Shown here in pieces: positions 14,914 to 21,221 of a DNA stretch of 21,221 bases (the stretch's first letter is position 1; every line of letters starts with the position of its first letter). The translations under genes were made by a program, and so were the position numbers. The notes beneath the pieces were generated by a model. It did no database searches and was not told the origin of the DNA. It saw nothing but the letters and a program-made list of their open reading frames with translations. The stretch is from a bacterium (GTDB taxonomy: Bacteria; BMS3Abin14), in NCBI GenBank assembly GCA_022865845.1, contig JALHUC010000002.1, positions 1 through 21,221 on the forward strand, written 5' to 3'.

Positions 14914-16761
14914 TTACCCCGCTGCCTTCGAAATCTTTTCCAGAGGAAAGGAGGTAAAAAGCTGTTCTATGGCTTCCCTCTGGGCTTTCAGATCATCAAG
15001 GAACCTTGTCCGTTTTGTATCCATGAACTCCTCAGCGGTTTTTCGATAATAGTCTATGCTGCTGAGCAGGTTTTCCTTGAATTCCTGGAAGTATTTCGTG
15101 CCGTTGGTAGTGAGTTCCAACTTGTACTTTTCTATTTCGTTTCGGAGGAATTCGATATTCAGGGACATCTCCTTGATGAACATATGGGGTCGGTCAGAGT
15201 TGGTCAGCAGTGAGAGTCTGCCGTAGATGTGTCCAACCATCTCTTCGAGGGAGGAGATCCTGGAAAAGTTTACGATTCCGGGTCCGCAGCAGATGCAGGG
15301 GGTAGCGCTGGTGTCGATCCCGAGTTTGACTGTAGCTCCCCCCGACAGGTCGTGGCAGATGCACAATTTGGCCAGTACATCCTCCTTGAGCCACTCGCGC
15401 TGTTCTTTTGACAGGTCCTTCTTGCCTTTAAGGCTTTGGACCTTTTGCATTATGTAGTTTCGAGCGGAGAGGCATTCGGGGACCTGGGTGAATTCTGTGT
15501 CAAAGATCTTTCCATGCCCTTTGGGGCAAACACTGCCGGGTTTTCCCTCCAGGATGAACTTTCTGCGAGTCTCCTCGCTGGCCGAGGTCCGCAGGCTCCA
15601 GAAGGGGACTTTAAGGGGGGACCCGGAGCTGAGGTAAACGTCATCATCAGTGGCGTCGGCCAATTTTTGAAGGTGTTCATCATCAACGTTGGTCACTTCC
15701 GGTACGAGGAGAAACGGTGTGCCCCAGCCCGCCTTGTCAACATCGTAATATTTGAGCAGAAACTGGTGTTCGTCAGCCGTTCCTATGCCACCGGCTACGG
15801 TGAGGCGGACATCGTGAGGCTCGGTGAGGTTGGGCTGGTATTTGTCGGGCAGCGCCTTCAGGTAGTAATCATAGGTCTGCTCCACCAGTTCATCCTTCTT
15901 TTTCCGAAACTCCTCGAGGATGGGGCCCATAAGATGTCCTTTGGCGGCGAAGGCGTGGCCGCCGCAGTTAAGCCCCGATTCGATGCGGTATTCCGATACC
16001 CAGAGTCCGCGTTTGGCCAGGAACTTTGCCTGTACCTCGGCAGATCTGTAATCGCTGACCTTAAGGACGATCTGTTTCTTGAGTCGGCCCTTTGTGTTGG
16101 GAAAAAAGTCCTCGAAGTGAGCTATGTAGGTGTAAAGCTGGGGGTTAAGACCAGCGGACAGGACTATGGAGGAGCTTAGGGTGCTGTTGGCGTATCCGCG
16201 TAGCGCCGAGCGGGCGTCGGAGTATTCCGGGCCCAGGGCCTCGCCCTTTCGGTAGTTCATGCGGTCCACCTTGGTCATGATGTTGACGTCGATGGTGCCG
16301 GGAACAGCCGCCAGGCGCAGATCGCTCTGAAGTCGCTCCTTCTCGGCCAGACCCTCTGTCTCAATCATTTGTCGGTACTTTGCCTTGAGCTCGGATTGGG
16401 GCAGCAATTCGTAGTAACGGGTTATTTCGCTGCCTGGTTCAAAGGGAGAGGCCTGAAGCTCCTCGACCTGCTTTTTCACCAGCCGATCAACCAGGTTCAG
16501 GTAAGCGGTTATGCGTTTGGCGCGGTAATCTTCCTCCTTGCGCCCGATCTCCTCGAAGGGCTCTCCGATCAGCTCAGTATGGTATTTGCGCATCTGTTCG
16601 ATGAAGGTATCGTCCACCAGAGATATCACTGAAGAAACACCATATCTTGCGATCTTCAAGGGAGTGTCAATGGTAAATCCGATTCCCATGACTGGGATAA
16701 AGAAGGTGTGAGCCGAGCCCTGATTTTCATTTTTGGTGATTTCCATTTTTGTGTTTTCCAT
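14914..16761 (-). CDS. Conserved large Cys-rich protein, possible TIM-barrel flavoprotein relative
   Basis: A 615-residue protein I cannot assign with certainty. Residues 19-50 (TFFIPVMGIGFTIDTPLKIARYGVSSVISLVD), ESGLNCGGHAFA (261-272), and TVAGGIGTADE (321-331) followed by PFLLVPEVTN are reminiscent of TIM-barrel FMN enzymes such as nitronate monooxygenase or glutamate synthase-like domains, but the match is loose. The C-terminal half has cysteines at 412, 430, 467, 469, 489, 491 and 492 (LCICHD and PCICCGPG), which could bind a metal or Fe-S cluster. The last 100 residues are charged and probably helical. There is no signal peptide or transmembrane segment. A good sigma70-like promoter lies upstream, while no strong Shine-Dalgarno precedes the ATG (a second Met is at residue 6). 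The gene looks less GC-rich than region 1 and is monocistronic. Confidence 0.85.
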   Translation of the reverse strand: MENTKMEITKNENQGSAHTFFIPVMGIGFTIDTPLKIARYGVSSVISLVDDTFIEQMRKYHTELIGEPFEEIGRKEEDYRAKRITAYLNLVDRLVKKQVEELQASPFEPGSEITRYYELLPQSELKAKYRQMIETEGLAEKERLQSDLRLAAVPGTIDVNIMTKVDRMNYRKGEALGPEYSDARSALRGYANSTLSSSIVLSAGLNPQLYTYIAHFEDFFPNTKGRLKKQIVLKVSDYRSAEVQAKFLAKRGLWVSEYRIESGLNCGGHAFAAKGHLMGPILEEFRKKKDELVEQTYDYYLKALPDKYQPNLTEPHDVRLTVAGGIGTADEHQFLLKYYDVDKAGWGTPFLLVPEVTNVDDEHLQKLADATDDDVYLSSGSPLKVPFWSLRTSASEETRRKFILEGKPGSVCPKGHGKIFDTEFTQVPECLSARNYIMQKVQSLKGKKDLSKEQREWLKEDVLAKLCICHDLSGGATVKLGIDTSATPCICCGPGIVNFSRISSLEEMVGHIYGRLSLLTNSDRPHMFIKEMSLNIEFLRNEIEKYKLELTTNGTKYFQEFKENLLSSIDYYRKTAEEFMDTKRTRFLDDLKAQREAIEQLFTSFPLEKISKAAG

Positions 16762-16826
16762 AGTTTAATCAAGTCGTTATTGTTTGATTTATTCCGGTTG
16801 AATTAGTGATCGATTCGCACAGGGGG

Positions 16827-16855
16827 TTTATGCCGCCTGATCGCAATTCAGTCAA
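16827..16855 (-). promoter_or_regulatory. Sigma70-like promoter for the 615-residue protein gene
   Basis: On the minus strand TTGACT (16855-16850) and CATAAA (16832-16827) are separated by exactly 17 bases: 5 of 6 and 4 of 6 matches to the -35 and -10 consensus. The ATG follows about 66 bases later through an AT-rich leader. No operator is evident. Confidence 0.55.
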
Positions 16856-16922
16856 CTGGCCAGTATTTAGCGACGGATTATCGCATAACCAGGATAGTGA
16901 AGGCAAATGGAAGAGAAAAAAT

Positions 16923-17015
16923 ATTCCGAATTGAGAATTTAGCATTGAGAGTTAAAAATAAGCATTCTGAGCGCCCATGTCAAAGGGTAAGAGCCTTTAA
17001 TCCTTAATTCGGAAT
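16923..17015. repeat. Intergenic inverted repeat between two minus-strand units
   Basis: ATTCCGAATT (16923-16932) is the exact complement of AATTCGGAAT (17006-17015). Between them lie TTGAGAATT-like words and a 5-bp stem (AAAGG 16982-16986, CCTTT 16994-16998). The stretch is AT-rich and non-coding, directly downstream of the pilin-like gene on the minus strand. It could help end that transcript or be a degenerate dispersed repeat. Confidence 0.45.
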
Positions 17016-17038
17016 CCTCAATTTTCAATCAGATCCTG

Positions 17039-17392
17039 TCATGGCGCCGCAAAATGGACGGAGCAGTAGAGGAAAAAGGGGTTGGCGATCCCCTTGTATA
17101 AAGCGTTGTTCCATATGTAGATCCCTTTGGAGGGGCATGTATCCACCACAGGAAGGAGCCCCTCGGAAACCAGGGTCGCCAGAGTGGGCATGCTGTCATC
17201 CACCTGAACGGAGTTCATTCTGATGTACACGTCAGTGGCGACCTGGATATTTTGCCTGTACAGGAGGCAGGTGGTGGCTTTAGCATTGTTCAGACTGATG
17301 AGGACTGATGGCATGACGAAGGACGCGATTATTCCCAGGATCGACATGGTTATGAGAAGCTCTATGAGTGTGAACCCGGAGTTTTTTTTCAT
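17039..17392 (-). CDS. Type IV pilin-like / pseudopilin protein
   Basis: A 117-residue protein with a class III signal peptide: MKKNSG before the cleavage point, then FTLIELLITMSILGIIASFV, with the conserved Glu at mature position 5. A prepilin peptidase would cut after G6 and methylate F7. The hydrophobic helix spans about 8-30. The remainder is a short globular domain with C42, C86 and C110, enough for one disulfide. It is shorter than major pilins (about 140-170), fitting a minor pilin or general secretion pseudopilin. Its start overlaps the upstream zinc-ribbon protein gene by 4 bases (minus-strand ATGA). No other pilus genes are in the window. Confidence 0.9.
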   Translation of the reverse strand: MKKNSGFTLIELLITMSILGIIASFVMPSVLISLNNAKATTCLLYRQNIQVATDVYIRMNSVQVDDSMPTLATLVSEGLLPVVDTCPSKGIYIWNNALYKGIANPFFLYCSVHFAAP

Positions 17393-18015
17393 TGTTCATC
17401 TCCGGCCAGAGCATAGGGGATCGGAGAGCTTAAGCTGACAGTGAGTTTCGCCAGCCCGTGCTCACTGGGAGTGGGACAGCTGATGATGGTGTCATCCTTA
17501 AGTTCCGTTACTATATACTGCCTGGACGACTTGGGACAAAAGAGCAAAAGGTTCAGCTTCTTGCCCTCCTGAAGGTCTTTGGAAAGCCTCCACATCTGTT
17601 CAATACACTTATCGGTGAGAGAGTCTGTGGTCGCCACTCCCTGTCGAAGGGGTTTGGGAGGCTGGAGCAATGGGGCGATGGTGTAGATGCGGATCAGAAG
17701 GATCAGGATCACTACCCCGAGCAGGCTGATAAGAGCGATGCGCTTGTTCCTTTCCTCCGGGGGCAGAGGAACTTTTCCATCTTCGATCGCGATCATTTTG
17801 CCCGCAGGCTTCAAACTCATTTGCTCAAGTTCAAAGGCGCACTCCCGGCACAGCGGCTTTTCGTCCCGCCATTTGGGTATGACGCCGACGATCCCCGCCC
17901 CGCAGCGACCGCAGTGCGGTTTTTCCTCGTAAACGACCCTTTGGAGTTTTTTGTCTTTTTTGGCCATTTTAATGGCTGGCTCCACGCTTTGATTTAAGGT
18001 CCGGGTATCGGCCAC
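17389..18015 (-). CDS. Zinc-ribbon single-pass membrane protein
   Basis: A 208-residue protein of no family I can name. Near the N-terminus a zinc-ribbon is formed by C35-GR-C38 and C56-RE-C59 (HCGRCGAG and PLCREC). One transmembrane helix lies at about 93-112 (IALISLLGVVILILLIRIYT). About 95 residues follow, probably outside the cytoplasm, with two cysteines (C-I-E-Q-M and F-C-P) and a SRQYIVTELKDDTIISCPTPSEHG segment. The stop overlaps the start of the pilin-like gene, so the two form a translation-coupled pair and may act together in pilus or secretion assembly. An alternative Met at residue 17 (position 17967, MAKKDKK) is a more typical start, with GGAG about 13 bases upstream; I cannot decide between them. 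Confidence 0.8.
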   Translation of the reverse strand: MADTRTLNQSVEPAIKMAKKDKKLQRVVYEEKPHCGRCGAGIVGVIPKWRDEKPLCRECAFELEQMSLKPAGKMIAIEDGKVPLPPEERNKRIALISLLGVVILILLIRIYTIAPLLQPPKPLRQGVATTDSLTDKCIEQMWRLSKDLQEGKKLNLLLFCPKSSRQYIVTELKDDTIISCPTPSEHGLAKLTVSLSSPIPYALAGDEQ

Positions 18016-18110
18016 CCTGACTTCACAGGTAGCAATTATATTACTTTTGAGTAAGGAATTACAATCGTTGTGAGGAAAAACAGGAAGATTAGGGTGTTTT
18101 TATGTCGGGT

Positions 18111-19364
18111 TTAAAGAGCGACAGCTTTAAGAACGAGAAAGATCAGGATTGTAAGGACGCCGGCGGCGGGGATGGTAATGATCCAGGAGTTGACGATACT
18201 GCGGATGACCCCGAGGTTTAAAGCCGCCATTCCCCGGGCCAGTCCCACTCCGATGACCGAACCGACAAGGGTGTGGCTCGTGGACACAGGCAGGCCCAGC
18301 TTGGAGCATACCAGGACGGTGGTGGCTGTGGCGAATTCGGCAGAGAAACCGCGGGAGGGTGTCATGGAAGTTATCTTTTTGCCGATGGTCTCGATGACCT
18401 TGTATCCCCAGGTGCCCAGGCCCACGACGATCCCTGCTCCCCCTAACGCCAGGACCCACATGGGTACCGGGACTTTCATGGCCAGGTCCCCGCTTTTAAA
18501 CACCGATACGACAGCCGCGAAAGGCCCGATAGCGTTGGCCACATCGTTGGCACCATGAGCAAAAGCGACGTAACAGGCGGTCCCAATCTGCAGGTAAGCG
18601 AATACCTTTTCTACCTGAACGAAAGCGTCCGTCCTTTTTCTCGGGGTATCCTTCAGTTTATGGGCCAGAATAATTTTCATGGCGAAATGGGCCAGAACAC
18701 CTACGAACAGGGCTATTGCAAGGGCCTGGTTGAAGGGAACGTCCAGCTTAAGGTTCTTGAGGCCCTTGTACAGCATGGACAGGACGAGGATTGTAGCTAC
18801 AGGGAAGATGAGTATGGGGACTATTTTTCTGGCTGCCCTCACCGGGTTCCAGGAGGTCAGAACCGTCCGCTTTATGAAGGTGAATGTGGCCCATCCCACT
18901 AATCCGCCGCAAAGGGGAGAGATGATCCAACTCATGACCACTGAAAGCAGCTTTCCCCAGTGTATGGCGGAGACCCCGCCCACGAGAAGACCAAACCCGA
19001 CAATGGATCCGATAATGGAGTGGGTGGTGGAGACGGGAAGCCCCAGGTACGTGGCCAGATTCAGCCACACTCCGGCCGCGATGAGTGCCGACAGCATCCC
19101 CAGGACGAAGATCTCCGGGCTGCTCTGGAAAATCTCTGTGGAGACGATCCCCTTGCGGACCGTTTCCGTAACGTGGCCGCCTACCAGGAAGGCACCGGCG
19201 AACTCGAACACCGCTGCCAGCAGGACCGCCTGCTTCATGGTAATAGCATGGGAGCCGACGGATGTGCCCATGGCGTTGGCCACATCGTTGGCGCCGATGT
19301 TCCAAGCCATATAGGCGCAGGCTGCTATGGCGACCCAGAAAACCCAGGCTTCGAGTCCTAACAT
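18111..19364 (-). CDS. pit: PiT-family inorganic phosphate transporter
   Basis: A 417-residue inner-membrane phosphate permease (cation-coupled). The two PiT signature repeats are visible: GANDVANAMG at 24-33 and GANDVANAIG at 271-280, each followed later by a PVSTTHS (110-116) or PVSTSHT (359-365) motif, giving the inverted duplicated topology typical of the family. About ten hydrophobic helices are present, with a soluble loop near 165-180 and another at 235-255. GGGAG lies just before the ATG. The DUF47 gene immediately upstream on the same strand is the usual regulatory partner. Confidence 0.96.
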   Translation of the reverse strand: MLGLEAWVFWVAIAACAYMAWNIGANDVANAMGTSVGSHAITMKQAVLLAAVFEFAGAFLVGGHVTETVRKGIVSTEIFQSSPEIFVLGMLSALIAAGVWLNLATYLGLPVSTTHSIIGSIVGFGLLVGGVSAIHWGKLLSVVMSWIISPLCGGLVGWATFTFIKRTVLTSWNPVRAARKIVPILIFPVATILVLSMLYKGLKNLKLDVPFNQALAIALFVGVLAHFAMKIILAHKLKDTPRKRTDAFVQVEKVFAYLQIGTACYVAFAHGANDVANAIGPFAAVVSVFKSGDLAMKVPVPMWVLALGGAGIVVGLGTWGYKVIETIGKKITSMTPSRGFSAEFATATTVLVCSKLGLPVSTSHTLVGSVIGVGLARGMAALNLGVIRSIVNSWIITIPAAGVLTILIFLVLKAVAL

Positions 19365-19377
19365 TGGCTCCCTGTTC

Positions 19378-19555
19378 TAGCCCGCACTTCTCACCAGCCT
19401 TCTACTGCGGCGGATACGGGCATGTCTCCTGCGTTGCGCTCGGTCGGGCTCCTCGACGTAGTGTCAACTACGCCTGCGGGGCCCTCGGTCGCGCGCCTTG
19501 TATCCACACCCGTCTACACCGCCTCGCGACGAACCCTGATGAGAAATGCGGGCTA
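19378..19555. repeat. 178-bp long imperfect palindrome with 16-bp terminal inverted repeats (MITE/REP-like)
   Basis: TAGCCCGCACTTCTCA (19378-19393) and TGAGAAATGCGGGCTA (19540-19555) are inverted copies matching at 15 of 16 positions. The axis is a hairpin, CGTAGT (19457-19462), loop GTCA, ACTACG (19467-19472), almost exactly in the middle, and the sequence between ends and axis is also partly self-complementary (CGCTCGGTCGGGC-type words against CGACCGAGGGCC). Both ends carry TA. No coding potential is credible. The shape fits a non-autonomous mobile repeat or a large REP-type element inserted between the DUF47 and pit genes. Confidence 0.72.
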
Positions 19556-19630
19556 GGATCTTTCAGTAAAAGCTGCATGTTCAAGTTTTGTAACATCCGG
19601 TGCCTGAATATCTAACTGCAGTAGCATCAA

Positions 19631-19671
19631 CTCTCAAAATAAACAGGGTGCAACCCTGATTATTTTGAGAG
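19631..19671 (-). terminator. Perfect long hairpin over the DUF47 stop codon
   Basis: CTCTCAAAATAA (19631-19642) pairs fully with TTATTTTGAGAG (19660-19671). After an A/A mismatch the stem continues as CAGGGT (19644-19649) with ACCCTG (19653-19658) around loop GCA. The minus-strand stop codon (19662-19660) lies in the stem. There is no separate T-run after it, so it may act as an mRNA 3'-end stabiliser or attenuator between the DUF47 and pit genes instead of a full terminator. Confidence 0.55.
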
Positions 19672-20334
19672 GAAGAGCCTGATCCGGTTACCGACCTTCT
19701 CGGCCCTGTTGGCCATATTTCCGGTAGCTTCCAGGACCTTCATCCACATGACCACATTGAGGGTACCGAGTTCGTCCTCCATGGACAGCAGTTTCCGGAC
19801 AAGCACATACTGGAGCCCGTCAGTCTTGTGCTCTTCCCGGCCAAGGTTGTTGATCATCTCTTCCACTTTTCCCACCTCGGCGCCGCCGAAAGAGGCCTCC
19901 ATGAGTTCGTCCATCTCCTCGTTTATGGTGGCGTACTGTTTGACCGTGATCATAACCTGTTCCAGAAATTTCCAGAACTCATTGCGGATCGTCGCGGGGA
20001 AGGGCAGGGTTTTCATGGAAAGCAGAACGGCCACGTCCTCAGCGTAATCGGAAATGCTGTCCTGGAGGGTAAGGACCTCCAGGAGGTCGTCCCTGTCCAC
20101 CGGGGTGAACATTGTCTTGGGAAGGTCACCGCGAATCTCGTTCTTGATCTTGTCGGCATCGTGTTCAGCCTCTTTGATCTGCTCCGCGATTTTCAGGAAG
20201 GTGTTTTCGTCCTCATCCTCCATCGCGCGATAGAGGTCGGGGATCAGGGACACACAGTCCATTACCTTTCTCATGTGGTCCTGGAGAGGTCCGAAAGGCG
20301 ATTTGGCGAACAGGTCGAAAATGGTCCGTTTCAT
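19660..20334 (-). CDS. DUF47 / PhoU-like Pit accessory protein
   Basis: A 224-residue all-helical protein of the TIGR00153/DUF47 family, PhoU-like in fold. Residues 1-40 (MKRTIFDLFAKSPFGPLQDHMRKVMDCV) and the repeated acidic-helical motifs EAEHDADKIKNEIR, DRDDLLEVLTLQDSISDYAEDVA and WMKVLEATGNMANRAEKVGNRIRLFL match the family pattern, including the metal-binding E/D-rich helices of PhoU. It is thought to modulate PiT transporter activity at the membrane from the cytoplasmic side. AGGAGG lies just before the ATG on the minus strand (20341-20346). The transporter gene is 295 bases downstream on the same strand, separated by a hairpin and a palindromic element. Confidence 0.94.
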   Translation of the reverse strand: MKRTIFDLFAKSPFGPLQDHMRKVMDCVSLIPDLYRAMEDEDENTFLKIAEQIKEAEHDADKIKNEIRGDLPKTMFTPVDRDDLLEVLTLQDSISDYAEDVAVLLSMKTLPFPATIRNEFWKFLEQVMITVKQYATINEEMDELMEASFGGAEVGKVEEMINNLGREEHKTDGLQYVLVRKLLSMEDELGTLNVVMWMKVLEATGNMANRAEKVGNRIRLFLSK

Positions 20335-20459
20335 GGTTCTTCCTCCTGCAGGTAGGCCTTCGTAATCCTTGGCATCCTATCAGAGAGTTGACAAAAAACA
20401 ACATGAAACCATTGGATTCTTGGCCTCAGACCTGATTTATTTCTTCCATTCATTCCAGG

Positions 20460-20479
20460 TTGCCATACCTTTATGGTAA
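20460..20479 (+). promoter_or_regulatory. Possible operator palindrome upstream of the flavoprotein gene
   Basis: TTGCCATA (20460-20467) and TATGGTAA (20472-20479) form an 8-bp dyad with one G/T wobble. It is about 40 bases before the ATG at 20521, in the 186-base intergenic space divergent from DUF47. A convincing -35/-10 pair at normal spacing is not visible, so a promoter is only suspected. Confidence 0.3.
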
Positions 20480-20520
20480 GGTGCTCTAATAAAGAACATG
20501 TTTTCAAAAAGGAGAGTCTG

Positions 20521-21096
20521 ATGAAAGTTGTGGCCATTAATGGAAGTGCGAGGAAGGACGGCAACACCGCCATCCTGGTTAGAAGGGTGTTTGGAGAGCT
20601 CGAAGAGGAAGGGATCTCGACAGAGCTGGTCCAGCTGGCAGGGCAGGAGTTGAGGGGCTGTCTCGCCTGCTTCAGGTGCTTTCAGAACCTGGATCGAAAA
20701 TGCGCCGTGATGGGGGATTTTGTGAACGAATGCATCGGCAAAATGGACGAGGCCGACGGAATAATCCTTGCGTCTCCCACCTATTTTGCCACCGTGACCA
20801 CTGAACTCAAGGCTGTCATTGACCGTGCCGGCCTTGTGGCCAAAGCCAACGGCAACATGTTTGCGAGAAAGGTGGGCGCCGCAGTGGTGTCGGCGAGACG
20901 GGGCGGCGCCGTGACGACCTTTGACACTATCAACCATTTCTTTTTTATTGAGGAGATGGTCGTCCCTGGGTCCTCCTACTGGAACTTCGCCATGGGCCTG
21001 CACCCGGGTGAGGTTGAGGACGACGAAGAGGGTATGAAGACCATGGGCGATCTGGGGAAGAACATGGCGTGGCTGTTGAAGAAAATAAATGGGTGA
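20521..21096 (+). CDS. Iron-sulfur flavoprotein, NADPH-dependent FMN reductase family
   Basis: A 191-residue flavodoxin-like protein. The FMN phosphate loop is at residues 6-16 (INGSARKDGNT). A compact cysteine motif C47xxC50xxC53x7C61 (GCLACFRC, then KC) matches the 4Fe-4S site of archaeal/anaerobe iron-sulfur flavoproteins (Isf). ASPTYFATVTTELKAVIDRAG at 84-104 is the second FMN-binding region. Such proteins pass electrons in anaerobic metabolism or oxygen/peroxide detoxification. AAAGGAGAG lies just upstream of the ATG; an upstream in-frame ATG at 20473 lacks a site and adds non-family residues. It is a single-gene unit, divergent from DUF47, ending in its own terminator. Confidence 0.93.
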   Translation: MKVVAINGSARKDGNTAILVRRVFGELEEEGISTELVQLAGQELRGCLACFRCFQNLDRKCAVMGDFVNECIGKMDEADGIILASPTYFATVTTELKAVIDRAGLVAKANGNMFARKVGAAVVSARRGGAVTTFDTINHFFFIEEMVVPGSSYWNFAMGLHPGEVEDDEEGMKTMGDLGKNMAWLLKKING

Positions 21097-21121
21097 ACCG
21101 CGAACCGTAAATCGTGGACAG

Positions 21122-21153
21122 AAAAAAGCCCGGCCTGGTTGCCGGGCTTTTTT
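21122..21153 (+). terminator. Intrinsic terminator after the flavoprotein gene
   Basis: AAAAAAGCCCGGC (21122-21134) pairs with GCCGGGCTTTTTT (21141-21153) around the loop CTGGTT; the T-run continues to 21154. The A-tract on the left arm makes it usable in both directions. It starts 25 bases after the stop. The remaining bases to the window end show no gene. Confidence 0.93.
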
Positions 21154-21221
21154 TCTCAAATCTCAAAAAGATAAGTGACTTTAATAAAAGCGTCGTTTGA
21201 TGGAACACAAAGTACACGAAG

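Noticed and set aside
15436..16179. A 247-codon plus-strand open frame inside the 615-residue protein gene.
   Set aside because: It has no recognisable motif or ribosome binding site, and lies wholly within a longer minus-strand gene with a good promoter.
19378..19555. Attenuated rho-independent terminator or CRISPR-like repeat for the palindromic element.
   Set aside because: There is one palindrome without spaced direct repeats and without a T-run; a mobile or REP-like repeat explains the terminal inverted repeats better.
20388..20420. A perfect TTGACA on the plus strand at about 20388 as a -35 box for the flavoprotein gene.
   Set aside because: No acceptable -10 box follows at 15-19 bases, and the site is about 130 bases from the start codon.
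20437..21159. A 240-codon minus-strand open frame over the iron-sulfur flavoprotein gene.
   Set aside because: It runs through the terminator hairpin and has no family signal; the plus strand encodes clear FMN and cysteine motifs.

Overview
The window is a GC-rich bacterial chromosomal segment. It contains no rRNA, tRNA, CRISPR array or insertion sequence that I can see. Organism (inference): a free-living, probably anaerobic or facultative Gram-negative bacterium of the deltaproteobacterial (Desulfobacterota-like) kind. The grounds are the PiT/DUF47 phosphate pair, a type IV pilin-like protein, a Cys-rich iron-sulfur flavoprotein, a GlcD/GlcF-type oxidoreductase, and intergenic palindromic and word-like repeats of a style I associate with those genomes. 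No marker gene settles the taxonomy.

Region 1 (about 21-12768, + strand) is one tightly packed gene series. Its order is GNAT acetyltransferase, OsmC-like protein, DUF1116 protein (AllG/YlbE), carbamate kinase (AllK/ArcC), FdrA (AllF), GlcD-like FAD oxidoreductase, GlcF-like Fe-S protein, DUF2877 protein (AllH/YlbF), AIR-synthase-related protein, a SAM-methyltransferase-like protein, then an SsuABC-type ABC transporter (lipoprotein, permease, ATPase). Stops and starts overlap at most junctions (ATGA four times, plus 8-bp and about 14-bp overlaps). The FdrA/DUF1116/DUF2877/carbamate kinase quartet is the set assigned in E. coli to oxamate carbamoyltransferase and catabolic carbamate kinase. 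That route splits oxalurate into oxamate and carbamoyl phosphate, and then makes ATP, ammonia and CO2. The FAD/Fe-S pair would be well placed to oxidise the 2-hydroxy acid (ureidoglycolate) that precedes oxalurate. The GNAT and AIR-synthase-like proteins resemble the paired MSMEG_0567/Sll0786-Sll0787 families of the Nit1 'nitrogen starvation' cluster, and they sit at opposite ends of the enzyme block. I read the whole as a nitrogen- and energy-scavenging operon for a ureide-like compound with its own importer. This combination is the most novel thing in the window. No allantoinase, allantoate hydrolase or AllD is present; the window starts only 20 bases before the first gene, so upstream members and the promoter are not visible.

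Region 2 (12769-14913) holds a hairpin-rich non-coding element, a metallo-beta-lactamase-fold hydrolase, and an AcuI/YhdH-type quinone/acrylyl-CoA reductase followed by a strong intrinsic terminator.

Region 3 (14914-18015, - strand) holds a 615-residue Cys-rich protein I cannot name with confidence, preceded by a good sigma70-like promoter. It also holds a two-gene unit of a zinc-ribbon membrane protein and a type IV pilin-like protein.

Region 4 (18111-20334, - strand) is a phosphate uptake pair, a PhoU-like DUF47 protein and a PiT transporter. A 178-bp long imperfect palindrome with 16-bp terminal inverted repeats separates them. Region 5 (20521-21153, + strand) is an iron-sulfur flavoprotein (NADPH-dependent FMN reductase family) with its own terminator. 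No gene-free stretch exceeds 300 bases.
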